Assembly: GCA_013336205.1 (NCBI GenBank) | Contig: JAAXUD010000251.1 | Location: 1 to 5,165, forward strand | Length of the DNA: 5,165 bases | Direction of reading: 5' to 3' | From: Lentimicrobium sp. | GTDB taxonomy: Bacteria; Bacteroidota; Bacteroidia; Bacteroidales; Lentimicrobiaceae | In this document: one piece after another, positions 1-5,165 of the stretch | How the letters are laid out: each line of letters begins with the position of its first letter | How positions within the stretch are numbered: position 1 is the stretch's first letter | Made by a program: the position numbers and the translations under genes | Notes under the pieces: generated by a model | The model's input: only the letters and a program-made list of their open reading frames with translations | What the model was told of the DNA's origin: nothing | Database searches by the model: none

Positions 1-1
1 C

Positions 2-409
2 GATCTGTCGAAAATCATATCTCTTTCAGAAGCCGCATCAATTGCTATACACAGCATGGTATTGATAGCCGGGTCCAAAGACAGCCTTAATGTTATCAGA
101 ATTTCAGAACGAACCGGTGCATCCAAACATCATGTAGCCAAAATCCTGCAAAGACTGGTAAAAGAAGGCTATTTAAATTCAAGCAGAGGCCCTTCCGGCG
201 GTTTCGTACTCAGGATACCAGCTCCAAACATCACGCTTTTGCAGATTTATGAAGCGATAGAAGGAAAACTGGATGAAGTCAGTTGCCCTGTTGATAGTCC
301 TGTTTGTCCGTTTCAAAAATGCCTGATGGGAAATATCGTCAAAAAAATGACTACTGAATTTAAAACTTATATGGGCAACCAAACTTTGAGTGATTTTATA
401 AGTAATTAG
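2..409 (+). CDS. Rrf2-family Fe-S transcriptional regulator, 5' partial
   Basis: This is a DNA-binding regulator of the Rrf2 family (IscR, NsrR and relatives), which senses NO, iron-sulfur or redox status through a cysteine-bound cluster. The frame is open from the left edge, so the start lies outside the window. The ATG at 56 is not the start: it falls inside helix 1, and the paralogue at 743 aligns without gaps from CTG 5-7 onward (its Met opposite this Leu). CTG initiation is possible but less likely than an upstream ATG. Visible parts are the helix-turn-helix (LNVIRISERTGASKHHVAKI), the wing RGPSGGF, the dimerisation helix, and three cysteines in CPVDSPVCPFQKC (C-x6-C-x4-C), matching the family's cluster ligands. 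The stop codon TAG lies within the first unit of the downstream octamer array. By family and by the neighbouring hcp, a role in NO or redox response is inferred; the actual ligand and targets are unknown. Confidence 0.9.
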   Translation, partial: DLSKIISLSEAASIAIHSMVLIAGSKDSLNVIRISERTGASKHHVAKILQRLVKEGYLNSSRGPSGGFVLRIPAPNITLLQIYEAIEGKLDEVSCPVDSPVCPFQKCLMGNIVKKMTTEFKTYMGNQTLSDFISN

Positions 410-459
410 CGGATTAGCTGATTAGCGGATTAGCAGATTAGCAGATTAGCATATTAGCA
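404..459. repeat. Octamer tandem array GATTAGCN
   Basis: Seven consecutive 8-bp units are visible: AATTAGCG, GATTAGCT, GATTAGCG, GATTAGCA three times, and TATTAGCA. The first unit supplies the last codon bases and the TAG stop of the preceding regulator, so the array abuts and slightly overlaps the gene. It runs straight into the 7-bp array at 460 without a break. Two degenerate 8-bp units (AGATTAAC, AAATTAGC) reappear at 601-616. There are no spacers, so this is not CRISPR. Function is unknown. Confidence 0.9.
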
Positions 460-600
460 GATTTCGGATTGCTGATTGCGGATTGCTGATTTCGGCCCTC
501 CGACCACTGACCTCTGACATCCGACCTCCGACCTCCGACTTCTGACCTCCGTTCCGATAGCTATCGGAATCCGACTTCTCACCTCTCACCTCTTATTACC
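460..600. repeat. Heptamer tandem array (GATTGCK then GACCTCC type) with embedded palindrome
   Basis: The period shortens from 8 to 7 bp at 460. Units 460-494 are GATTTCG, GATTGCT, GATTGCG, GATTGCT, GATTTCG. Units 495-550 are of the form GACCTCC or GACTTCT (eight copies with substitutions). After a 22-bp interruption (551-572) holding a palindrome, the array resumes as GACTTCT, CACCTCT, CACCTCT, TATTACC to 600. Period is strictly conserved while unit sequence drifts, as in short tandemly repeated repeats described from cyanobacteria. That comparison is by analogy only. No reading frame of coding character was seen here. Confidence 0.88.
552..569. repeat. Perfect 18-bp palindrome inside the heptamer array
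   Basis: TTCCGATAGCTATCGGAA reads identically on both strands. It interrupts the 7-bp array, with 22 bp between the flanking in-phase units. A close variant with the core CCGAAAGCTATCGG sits in the same arrangement at 2181-2198. As RNA it could form a short hairpin, but no T-run follows, so it does not look like an intrinsic terminator. It may be a protein-binding site or a small dispersed repeat. Confidence 0.85.
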
Positions 601-671
601 AGATTAACAAATTAGCTAAATCATTATGAATTAGTTGCTTATAATTCTTAAAAAAAATATTTTAGATTTTT

Positions 672-704
672 CTTGCACAATATTATCAAATGTTCGTATA
701 TTTG
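672..704 (+). promoter_or_regulatory. Candidate Bacteroidota-type promoter for the second Rrf2 gene
   Basis: TATATTTG at 697-704 matches the Bacteroidota -7 consensus TAnnTTTG perfectly. CTTG at 672-675 is a fair -33 element (consensus TTTG); the 21-nt gap is slightly longer than the usual 19-20. Transcription would start near 710-715, about 30 nt before the ATG at 743, and would cover the regulator and the ferredoxin gene. The position rules out the longer frame that opens at 635 as the real N-terminus. Confidence 0.65.
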
Positions 705-737
705 CGTATTCAAATACCGAAATACATCTATACGCAA
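701..737. promoter_or_regulatory. Inverted-repeat cluster, candidate autoregulatory operator
   Basis: GTATTCAAATAC (706-717) is a 5-bp inverted repeat with a 2-bp centre. It is flanked symmetrically by TTT (701-703) and AAA (720-722), giving a 22-bp imperfect dyad of the size expected for an Rrf2 dimer. A second, perfect 8-bp inverted repeat pairs TTGCGTAT (702-709) with ATACGCAA (730-737), ending 5 nt before the ATG. CGTAT also repeats directly at 695-699 and 705-709. The cluster overlaps the -7 element and predicted transcription start, which fits repression of the regulator by itself or by its paralogue. The 8-bp arms could alternatively form a hairpin in the leader RNA. Confidence 0.5.
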
Positions 738-742
738 TTCTG

Positions 743-1150
743 ATGGCAAAAGTGGTTCATATTTCCGAGGCAGCATCACTGGCAGTGCATAGCATGGTGT
801 TGATTGCCGGCAGCACTGAAATGCTCAACGTGAACCAGATAGCTGATGCAACCCATTCATCACGTAACCACCTGGCTAAAGTTATGCAGGTGCTTGTCAA
901 GAACAATTTTCTTGAATCAGTCAGGGGACCGAAAGGTGGATTTACGTTGAAAGGTGATCCAAAAAAAATAAACCTTTTGGAAATTTATCAGTTAATAGAA
1001 GGAGTGCTTGAAGAACATCTCTGCGGGATTGAAAGTGGGAAATGCCCATTTCAGACCTGTGTATTCGGTGAGCTGGCCGATAAATTCTCCCATGAATTTA
1101 TCGGATACCTCAGGAATAAGACCTTAGCTGACCTCATTTCAAACAAATAA
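743..1150 (+). CDS. Rrf2-family Fe-S transcriptional regulator (second paralogue)
   Basis: This 135-residue winged-helix regulator is of normal Rrf2 length when started at ATG 743, which encodes MAKVVHISEAAS. The in-frame ATG at 635 would add 36 unrelated residues and place the promoter inside the gene, so it was rejected. Seen in order: N-terminal helix; helix-turn-helix about residues 28-51; wing RGPKGGF at 61-67; dimerisation helix; and C94, C101 and C106 (C-x6-C-x4-C), the expected Fe-S ligands. E. coli IscR has C-x5-C-x5-C instead. A hand alignment with the partial regulator at the left edge gives about 67 identities in 134 positions with no gaps. Only 3 bp separate it from the ferredoxin-like gene, so the two are cotranscribed. 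It probably controls its own promoter and perhaps hcp, sensing NO or redox state; the signal is inferred from family and context. Confidence 0.93.
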   Translation: MAKVVHISEAASLAVHSMVLIAGSTEMLNVNQIADATHSSRNHLAKVMQVLVKNNFLESVRGPKGGFTLKGDPKKINLLEIYQLIEGVLEEHLCGIESGKCPFQTCVFGELADKFSHEFIGYLRNKTLADLISNK

Positions 1151-1153
1151 ACA

Positions 1154-2119
1154 ATGAAACGGACTATTATTAAAATTGACGAAGAATTATGCAATGGTTG
1201 CGGCAATTGCGTACCGAATTGCCACGAAGGCGCCTTACAGATTATTGACGGCAAAGCCCGGCTAATCAGCGATCTGTTTTGCGATGGATTAGGAGCCTGT
1301 ATCGGCCATTGCCCGGAAGGCGCGATTACGATGGAAGAACGTGAAGCCGAGCCATACGATGAAATTAAAGTTATGGAGTTAATGGTTCCAAAAGGCCGGA
1401 ACACCATACTGGCGCACCTTGAACACCTGCGCGACCATAATGAGACTGAGCTATTGAAGCAGGCAATTAATTATATCAAAGAGCATAAAGTTGACATGAG
1501 TCCCAAAGAAGGCAACAACCAGCCTCAACATATTCATCATCATAATCATGAACACCAGCCGGTAAAATCATTTGAAAATATAAGCCAGGCGAGGGCTTCA
1601 GTTGCTCCGGAGTCTTCAGGCTGTGGCGGTGGATGTCCCGGTTCAAAACCGATTGATTTCAATATTGACCTGAATAAAGTTAACGAAGCAGTGGCTGGCA
1701 TTTCAACTATCGAAGCCATCCCGGTGACCGAAGCGCCATCCGAATTGCGCCAATGGCCGGTTCAATTGCACCTGCTTAATCCGAATGCCGGATATTTCAA
1801 AAATGCAGATGTTTTACTCGCAGCGGACTGTGTAGCCTTCTCCATGGGCAATTTTCACAATCATTACCTGAAAGGCAAAACGCTGGCAATCGCCTGTCCG
1901 AAACTCGATTCTAATAAAGAATCCTATGTTGAAAAGCTTACCGCCATGATCAGCCAGAGCAACATCAATACCTTGAGTGTGGTGATGATGGAAGTTCCCT
2001 GCTGTGGAGGATTAATTCAGATGGCCATGATGGCCAGACAACAGGCTGGACGTAACATTCCGATTAAAAAATCTATCATCAGTGCCCAGGGCTCTGTATT
2101 ACATGAAGAATGGGTATAA
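1154..2119 (+). CDS. Ferredoxin-like 4Fe-4S protein of hcp loci
   Basis: This 321-residue, probably cytoplasmic iron-sulfur protein is likely an electron carrier or accessory to the hybrid cluster protein. Residues 1-60 form a ferredoxin domain. The first site is canonical: C13, C16, C19, C23 (CNGCGNC then NC). The second is C43, C49, C53 followed by Pro, with Leu46 where the second cysteine would be, so it may hold a 3Fe-4S or incomplete cluster. Residues 125-135 are a histidine-rich linker (H126, H128-130, H132, H134). C157 and C161 lie in SGCGGGCPGS. The C-terminal domain (about 200-321) has C226, C248 and a C283-C284 pair in VPCCGG, suggesting a further metal or redox site. Similar ferredoxin-like proteins are known beside hcp in anaerobes; one such name is FrdX, but the match is too uncertain to assign a symbol. 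There is no signal peptide. The ATG follows the regulator's stop by 3 bp with an A-rich leader. Confidence 0.85.
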   Translation: MKRTIIKIDEELCNGCGNCVPNCHEGALQIIDGKARLISDLFCDGLGACIGHCPEGAITMEEREAEPYDEIKVMELMVPKGRNTILAHLEHLRDHNETELLKQAINYIKEHKVDMSPKEGNNQPQHIHHHNHEHQPVKSFENISQARASVAPESSGCGGGCPGSKPIDFNIDLNKVNEAVAGISTIEAIPVTEAPSELRQWPVQLHLLNPNAGYFKNADVLLAADCVAFSMGNFHNHYLKGKTLAIACPKLDSNKESYVEKLTAMISQSNINTLSVVMMEVPCCGGLIQMAMMARQQAGRNIPIKKSIISAQGSVLHEEWV

Positions 2120-2123
2120 GAGA

Positions 2124-2222
2124 ATTTCTAATTTCTAATTTCTAATGTCTAATCTCTAATTTCCAAAGTCCAATTTCCAATCCCGAAAGCTATCGGGACT
2201 GATTTCTAAAGTCCAATTCGAA
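2124..2222. repeat. Heptamer tandem array ATTTCTA/ATTTCCA with embedded palindrome
   Basis: Starting 4 bp after the ferredoxin stop, eight 7-bp units run from 2124 to 2179: ATTTCTA three times, ATGTCTA, ATCTCTA, ATTTCCA, AAGTCCA, ATTTCCA. A 22-bp interruption (2180-2201) contains a palindrome. The array then resumes with ATTTCTA, AAGTCCA and the degenerate ATTCGAA to 2222. The organisation copies the 460-600 array, although the unit sequence differs. It fills most of the 131-bp gap before the porin gene. Confidence 0.9.
2181..2198. repeat. Near-perfect 18-bp palindrome inside the second heptamer array
   Basis: TCCCGAAAGCTATCGGGA pairs at 8 of 9 positions, with one A-A mismatch next to the central AGCT. 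It shares CCGA-n-AGCTATCGG with the perfect palindrome at 552-569. Both lie in a 22-bp break in a 7-bp array. As RNA it could form a 6-bp stem (TCCCGA/TCGGGA), but no U-run follows. Confidence 0.82.
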
Positions 2223-2250
2223 TTCAGGTGCTCAGACCAATCACAAACCA

Positions 2251-3555
2251 ATGGTAAATCTTATGAACAGAAATTTTAAATTATTAGTAGCAACCCTTAT
2301 TGCTGCGGTTGTATTGCCTTCTTTAACCTATGCGCAATTTGTGCTGAGTGGCGAATTGCGCCCAAGGGCTGAATACAGGCATGGTTTCAAGTCTCCGGCT
2401 ACAGAAGGCATGGACGCGGCGATGTTTGTATCGCAGCGCGCCCGGCTCAATCTGAATTTCAAAAATGAAAAAATGAAGTTTGGCATGAGCCTGCAGGATG
2501 TCAGGGTTTGGGGTGATGTTGCCCAGCTCAATACATCCGATAACAGTTTCTCATTGCATGAAGCCTGGGGTGAGTATTATTTTAGTCCTTCATTTTCAGT
2601 AAAAGCCGGACGCATGGAACTGATTTATGATGACAGCCGTATCTTCGGCAACGTTGATTGGGCCCAACAGGGACGAAGCCATGACATCGGGCTGCTGAAA
2701 TTTGAAAATACGAAATGGAAAGCGCATGCCGGGCTGGCCTATAATCAGGACAAGGAACAGTTTGACAGCCGGGTTTATACGGTTTCGGGCAATTATAAAA
2801 ATCTTCAGCTTTTATGGATAGATAGAAAATGGGCCAAATTGGATGTCAGTTTACTTTTTGTGAACAATGGCATGCAGTTTATTCAGGAAGGCGGAGAGGA
2901 CGAAGAAACCATTTACGATACCAAATACAGTCAGACCTTTGGAGGAACTGCCATTTACAAAACCAAACCAGCCGTTATATCCTTCAATGCATTTAAACAG
3001 GCAGGCACCAGCCAGTCAGACAAAGATATCAATGCTTTTATGTTTGGCGCCAATGTAAATATTGCCCTTTCTGAAAACTTTAATATAATCCCCGGAATTG
3101 AATACCTGTCCGGAACAAGCCAGAAGGACGCACCTGAAAATGAAATCAACAGTTTTAATCCGCTGTACGGAACAGCCCATAAGTTTAACGGGCACATGGA
3201 TTACTATTTCGTTGGCAATCATTTGAATACAGTTGGTCTACAGGATATTTTCGCGAAGGTGCTGTATAAAAAAGGAAAATTAAACGCAGGGATTGATTTC
3301 CATTTCTTTGGTGCTGCCGCAGATGTGATTGACCCTGAAGATGCAACAGCAACACTTAGCAGAAACCTCGGTCAGGAAATCGATTTTTATCTTGGTTACA
3401 AATTCACACCTGACGTTCAGCTTAACCTTGGTTACTCACAATACCTGACCACTGAATCAATTATAGCGCTAAAAGGCGGAAGTGAAGAGGAAACCAGCAA
3501 CTGGGCCTGGGTTTCGGTTAGCTTTAAACCGGAGTTTTTAAATACTGCAAAATAA
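2251..3555 (+). CDS. Outer-membrane beta-barrel porin, alginate-export-like family
   Basis: This is an outer-membrane channel of about 434 residues, a usual length for alginate-export-like porins. A Sec signal peptide is visible: basic start, hydrophobic LLVATLIAAVVLPSL, and likely cleavage after TYA (residue 28, before QF). ATG 2263 (MNRNFKLL) is an equally good or better start, giving 430 residues. The mature protein shows alternating polar and hydrophobic strands throughout. Stretches resembling this family are ELRPRAEYRHG (35-45), QRARLNLNF (62-70), KAGRMELIYDDSRIFG (118-133), DWAQQGRSHD (136-145) and LYGTAHKFNGHMDYYFVGNH (about 305-324). A terminal aromatic strand (WAWVSVSF) is near the end. 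Despite the family name, alginate need not be the substrate. Placement between an Fe-S regulator operon and hcp suggests passage of nitrogen oxyanions or another small solute, which is inference. No clear promoter was seen in the array-filled gap upstream. Confidence 0.82.
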   Translation: MVNLMNRNFKLLVATLIAAVVLPSLTYAQFVLSGELRPRAEYRHGFKSPATEGMDAAMFVSQRARLNLNFKNEKMKFGMSLQDVRVWGDVAQLNTSDNSFSLHEAWGEYYFSPSFSVKAGRMELIYDDSRIFGNVDWAQQGRSHDIGLLKFENTKWKAHAGLAYNQDKEQFDSRVYTVSGNYKNLQLLWIDRKWAKLDVSLLFVNNGMQFIQEGGEDEETIYDTKYSQTFGGTAIYKTKPAVISFNAFKQAGTSQSDKDINAFMFGANVNIALSENFNIIPGIEYLSGTSQKDAPENEINSFNPLYGTAHKFNGHMDYYFVGNHLNTVGLQDIFAKVLYKKGKLNAGIDFHFFGAAADVIDPEDATATLSRNLGQEIDFYLGYKFTPDVQLNLGYSQYLTTESIIALKGGSEEETSNWAWVSVSFKPEFLNTAK

Positions 3556-3561
3556 AAAAAA

Positions 3562-3589
3562 GGGACGAGGGACGGGGGGCGAGGGACGA
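3562..3589 (+). repeat. G-rich heptamer array, G-quadruplex consensus
   Basis: Four 7-bp units follow the porin stop by 6 bp: GGGACGA, GGGACGG, GGGGCGA, GGGACGA. On the + strand the G-tracts at 3562-3564, 3569-3571, 3574-3579 and 3583-3585 are separated by loops of 4, 2 and 3 nt. This meets the standard G3+N1-7 four-tract rule. The sequence would be carried in the porin mRNA 3' end. Folding and any role in RNA stability or termination are unproven. Confidence 0.75.
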
Positions 3590-3622
3590 ACATCCTGCTT
3601 CCGTTGAAAAAGGGGGCCAAGG

Positions 3623-3643
3623 GATTGCAGATTGAAGATTGCG
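3623..3643. repeat. Short heptamer array GATTGNN
   Basis: Three contiguous units are seen: GATTGCA, GATTGAA, GATTGCG. GATTGCG also occurs exactly in the array at 474-480, over 3 kb away, so unit sequences are shared between separate gaps. No function is evident. Confidence 0.7.
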
Positions 3644-3670
3644 AACCAGAATGCCGGTGTTTAAGTTATT

Positions 3671-3723
3671 ACTTTTTACTTTTTACTTTTTACTTTTTAC
3701 TTTTTACTTTTTACTTTTTACTT
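3671..3723. repeat. Perfect heptamer array (ACTTTTT)7 plus partial unit
   Basis: Seven identical copies of ACTTTTT (3671-3719) are followed by ACTT, ending 44 bp before the hcp start codon. Unlike the other arrays it has no substitutions, which suggests recent expansion or ongoing copy-number change by strand slippage. Each unit boundary gives TACTTTTT, one base off the TAnnTTTG promoter element, so unit number could influence hcp transcription. That effect is speculative. Confidence 0.95.
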
Positions 3724-3767
3724 GATCTTCCGATTACCAAACTAATAATAACTAAAAAACAAATTAA

Positions 3768-5165
3768 ATGAGCATGTTTTGTTACCAATGCCAGGAAGCA
3801 GCCAAAGGAACCGGCTGCACAGGTTCAAAAGGAGTTTGTGGAATTGACGCTGAAGTCATCAATCTTCAGGATCTGAATGTGAGTGTATTAAAAGGCCTTT
3901 GTTATTTCAGTACAAAAGCCAGAACTGCAGGTATTGAAGATGCAGAAGTAAATCACTTTGTGCACCATGCCTTATTTTCAACGATTACCAACGCAAACTT
4001 TGACCGCACAAAATTCATCAGCCAGATTTACAAAACGGTTGAACTGCGCGACAGAATGAAACAAAAAGCAATTGGTGCCGGAGTAAAATTCGACGCAATG
4101 GCCGACAGTGATTTCTGCAACTGGATTCCCGAAAACAATGAGGCCCTGCTTTCCAAAGCGTTCGCCACAGAAGGACGAATAGATGCACCTGACGACGATA
4201 TCCGTTCACTCCGTGCCCTGGCACTTTATGGTGTAAAAGGGATGTCGGCCTACGCCGAACATGCAATGAGTCTTGGCTTTGAGAGCGCTGGCGTTGATGC
4301 CCATGCGCAGAAAGTACTTGCCCTGATGCTCGACGATTCAATGAGCCTGGAAGAGAATATTGCACTGGTAATGGAAACGGGAAAATTCGGTGTTGAAGTA
4401 ATGGCATTGCTTGACAAGGCCAACACTACCGCTTATGGCAATCCTGAAATCACGAAAGTGAATATTGGTGTAAGCAACAAACCAGGAATACTCATCAGCG
4501 GACACGACCTGAAGGATATGGAAGAACTGCTGAAGCAGACTGAAGGAACCGGTGTAGATGTTTATACACATAGTGAAATGCTTCCGGCTAATTATTATCC
4601 TGCTTTCAAGAAGTACAGTCACTTCATTGGAAATTACGGAAATGCCTGGTGGAAGCAGAAAGAGGAATTTGAGTCTTTCAACGGACCAGTTCTTTTTACT
4701 ACCAATTGCATTGTACCTCCAACATCCAACGCAACATACAACGACAGGATTTATACCAGCGGTGCTTCAGGTTTCCCTGGCTTTAAACACATTGCCGACC
4801 GCGCAAACGGTGGAATGAAGGACTTTTCACCAATTATTGAGCAGGCAAAAACCTGTCAGCCGCCGGTTGAAATTGAAACAGGTGAAATAATCGGTGGATT
4901 TGCCCATGCGCAGGTTTTTGCCTTAGCCGATAAGGTTGTAGAAGCGGTAAAATCGGGTGCTATCCGGAAATTCTTTGTGATGGCCGGATGCGATGGCCGA
5001 ATGAAAGACCGTGATTATTACACTGAGTTTGCCGAAAAACTTCCAACAGACACTGTTATTCTGACTGCTGGTTGTGCAAAATACAGGTACAACAAATTAC
5101 CATTGGGCGATATTGGCGGAATTCCACGCGTGCTGGATGCCGGGCAGTGTAACGATTCCTACTCA
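3768..5165 (+). CDS. hcp: Hybrid cluster protein (hydroxylamine/NO reductase), 3' partial
   Basis: Hcp is a cytoplasmic redox enzyme with a hybrid 4Fe-2S-2O cluster. It reduces hydroxylamine to ammonia in vitro and is linked to NO removal and protein S-nitrosylation in enterobacteria. The frame stays open to the right edge with 466 codons of an expected 540-550. N-terminal cysteines C5, C8, C17 and C24 ([13 protein letters not shown]...) have the compact class I-like spacing of a 4Fe-4S site, not the longer C-x11-C of E. coli-type class II. Hybrid-cluster ligands are all present as far as the sequence goes: H246 (SGHD), E270 (THSEM), C314 (TTNCIVPP), C408 (AGCDGRM), C436 ([10 protein letters not shown]) and C461 (AGQCNDS). 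Each is offset by exactly two from the Desulfovibrio vulgaris numbering as I recall it. The last two expected ligands (Glu and Lys near 496 and 498) lie beyond the window. The start at 3768 was chosen over ATG 3774 because [10 protein letters not shown] is common in the family; the leader is A-rich without a Shine-Dalgarno. No Hcr-type reductase is visible, so the ferredoxin-like protein at 1154 is a candidate donor. Confidence 0.97.
   Translation, partial: MSMFCYQCQEAAKGTGCTGSKGVCGIDAEVINLQDLNVSVLKGLCYFSTKARTAGIEDAEVNHFVHHALFSTITNANFDRTKFISQIYKTVELRDRMKQKAIGAGVKFDAMADSDFCNWIPENNEALLSKAFATEGRIDAPDDDIRSLRALALYGVKGMSAYAEHAMSLGFESAGVDAHAQKVLALMLDDSMSLEENIALVMETGKFGVEVMALLDKANTTAYGNPEITKVNIGVSNKPGILISGHDLKDMEELLKQTEGTGVDVYTHSEMLPANYYPAFKKYSHFIGNYGNAWWKQKEEFESFNGPVLFTTNCIVPPTSNATYNDRIYTSGASGFPGFKHIADRANGGMKDFSPIIEQAKTCQPPVEIETGEIIGGFAHAQVFALADKVVEAVKSGAIRKFFVMAGCDGRMKDRDYYTEFAEKLPTDTVILTAGCAKYRYNKLPLGDIGGIPRVLDAGQCNDSYS

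Noticed and set aside
56..58. ATG 56 as start of the first Rrf2 protein
   Set aside because: It would remove helix 1. The upstream in-frame residues (IISLSEAASIAIHS) match the paralogue, so the gene begins further left.
404..600. CRISPR array
   Set aside because: Units are 7-8 bp, contiguous and without spacers.
635..742. N-terminal extension of the second Rrf2 protein from ATG 635
   Set aside because: The 36 added residues resemble no Rrf2 N-terminus and cover the TATATTTG promoter element and the inverted repeats. The paralogue aligns only from ATG 743.
2181..2198. Intrinsic terminator after the ferredoxin gene
   Set aside because: The stem is only 6 bp and is followed by CTGATTTC, not a T-run. 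The same holds for the palindrome at 552-569.
2215..2224. AATTCGAATT palindrome as an operator before the porin gene
   Set aside because: It is 10 bp, AT-rich and sits at the decaying end of the heptamer array. It shares no half-site with the 701-737 cluster, so chance is likely.
2328..3222. Small frames overlapping the porin gene on both strands
   Set aside because: The porin frame has a signal peptide and continuous beta-barrel character; the others are low-complexity shadows.
4018..4622. Minus-strand reading frames at 4018-4407 and 4338-4622
   Set aside because: They lie opposite the well-supported hcp frame, and their translations resemble no known protein.
4558..4818. Plus-strand frame of 86 codons
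   Set aside because: It overlaps hcp in another frame across the conserved E270 and C314 region. It is a shadow.

Overview
The window suggests an anaerobic or facultatively anaerobic Bacteroidota, plausibly Bacteroidales or Marinilabiliales. The grounds are a TAnnTTTG-type promoter element, A-rich leaders without Shine-Dalgarno sequences, an alginate-export-like outer-membrane porin and a class I-like hybrid cluster protein. This placement is inferred from sequence style and was not tested by database search. All genes lie on the + strand.

Layout: (1) positions 2-409 hold the 3' part of an Rrf2-family iron-sulfur regulator whose start lies off the left edge. (2) Positions 404-616 are a long intergenic array of 8-bp and 7-bp tandem units carrying a perfect 18-bp palindrome, followed by an AT-rich promoter region. 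(3) Positions 743-1150 encode a second, paralogous Rrf2 regulator; its promoter and a dense cluster of inverted repeats lie directly upstream. (4) Positions 1154-2119, 3 bp further on, encode a multidomain ferredoxin-like protein. (5) Positions 2124-2222 hold another 7-bp array interrupted by a related palindrome. (6) Positions 2251-3555 encode the porin. (7) Positions 3562-3723 hold three more 7-bp arrays, one fitting the G-quadruplex consensus and one with seven identical ACTTTTT units. (8) From 3768 to the right edge runs hcp, the hybrid cluster protein (hydroxylamine/NO reductase), cut off after 466 codons.

Functionally this reads as a nitrosative-stress or nitrogen-oxide detoxification locus. 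Rrf2 regulators with three conserved cysteines can sense NO or redox state through an Fe-S cluster. Hcp reduces NO or hydroxylamine, and the ferredoxin-like protein is a plausible electron donor or accessory. The porin may pass small anions or other solutes across the outer membrane. The regulator-ferredoxin pair is almost certainly one transcription unit. Porin and hcp may be separate units, because repeat-rich gaps of 131 and 212 bp precede them.

The least expected content is in the gaps: all three long intergenic regions carry 7-bp-period arrays with different unit sequences. Two of these arrays are interrupted by variants of the same palindrome, with the same 22-bp spacing between flanking units.
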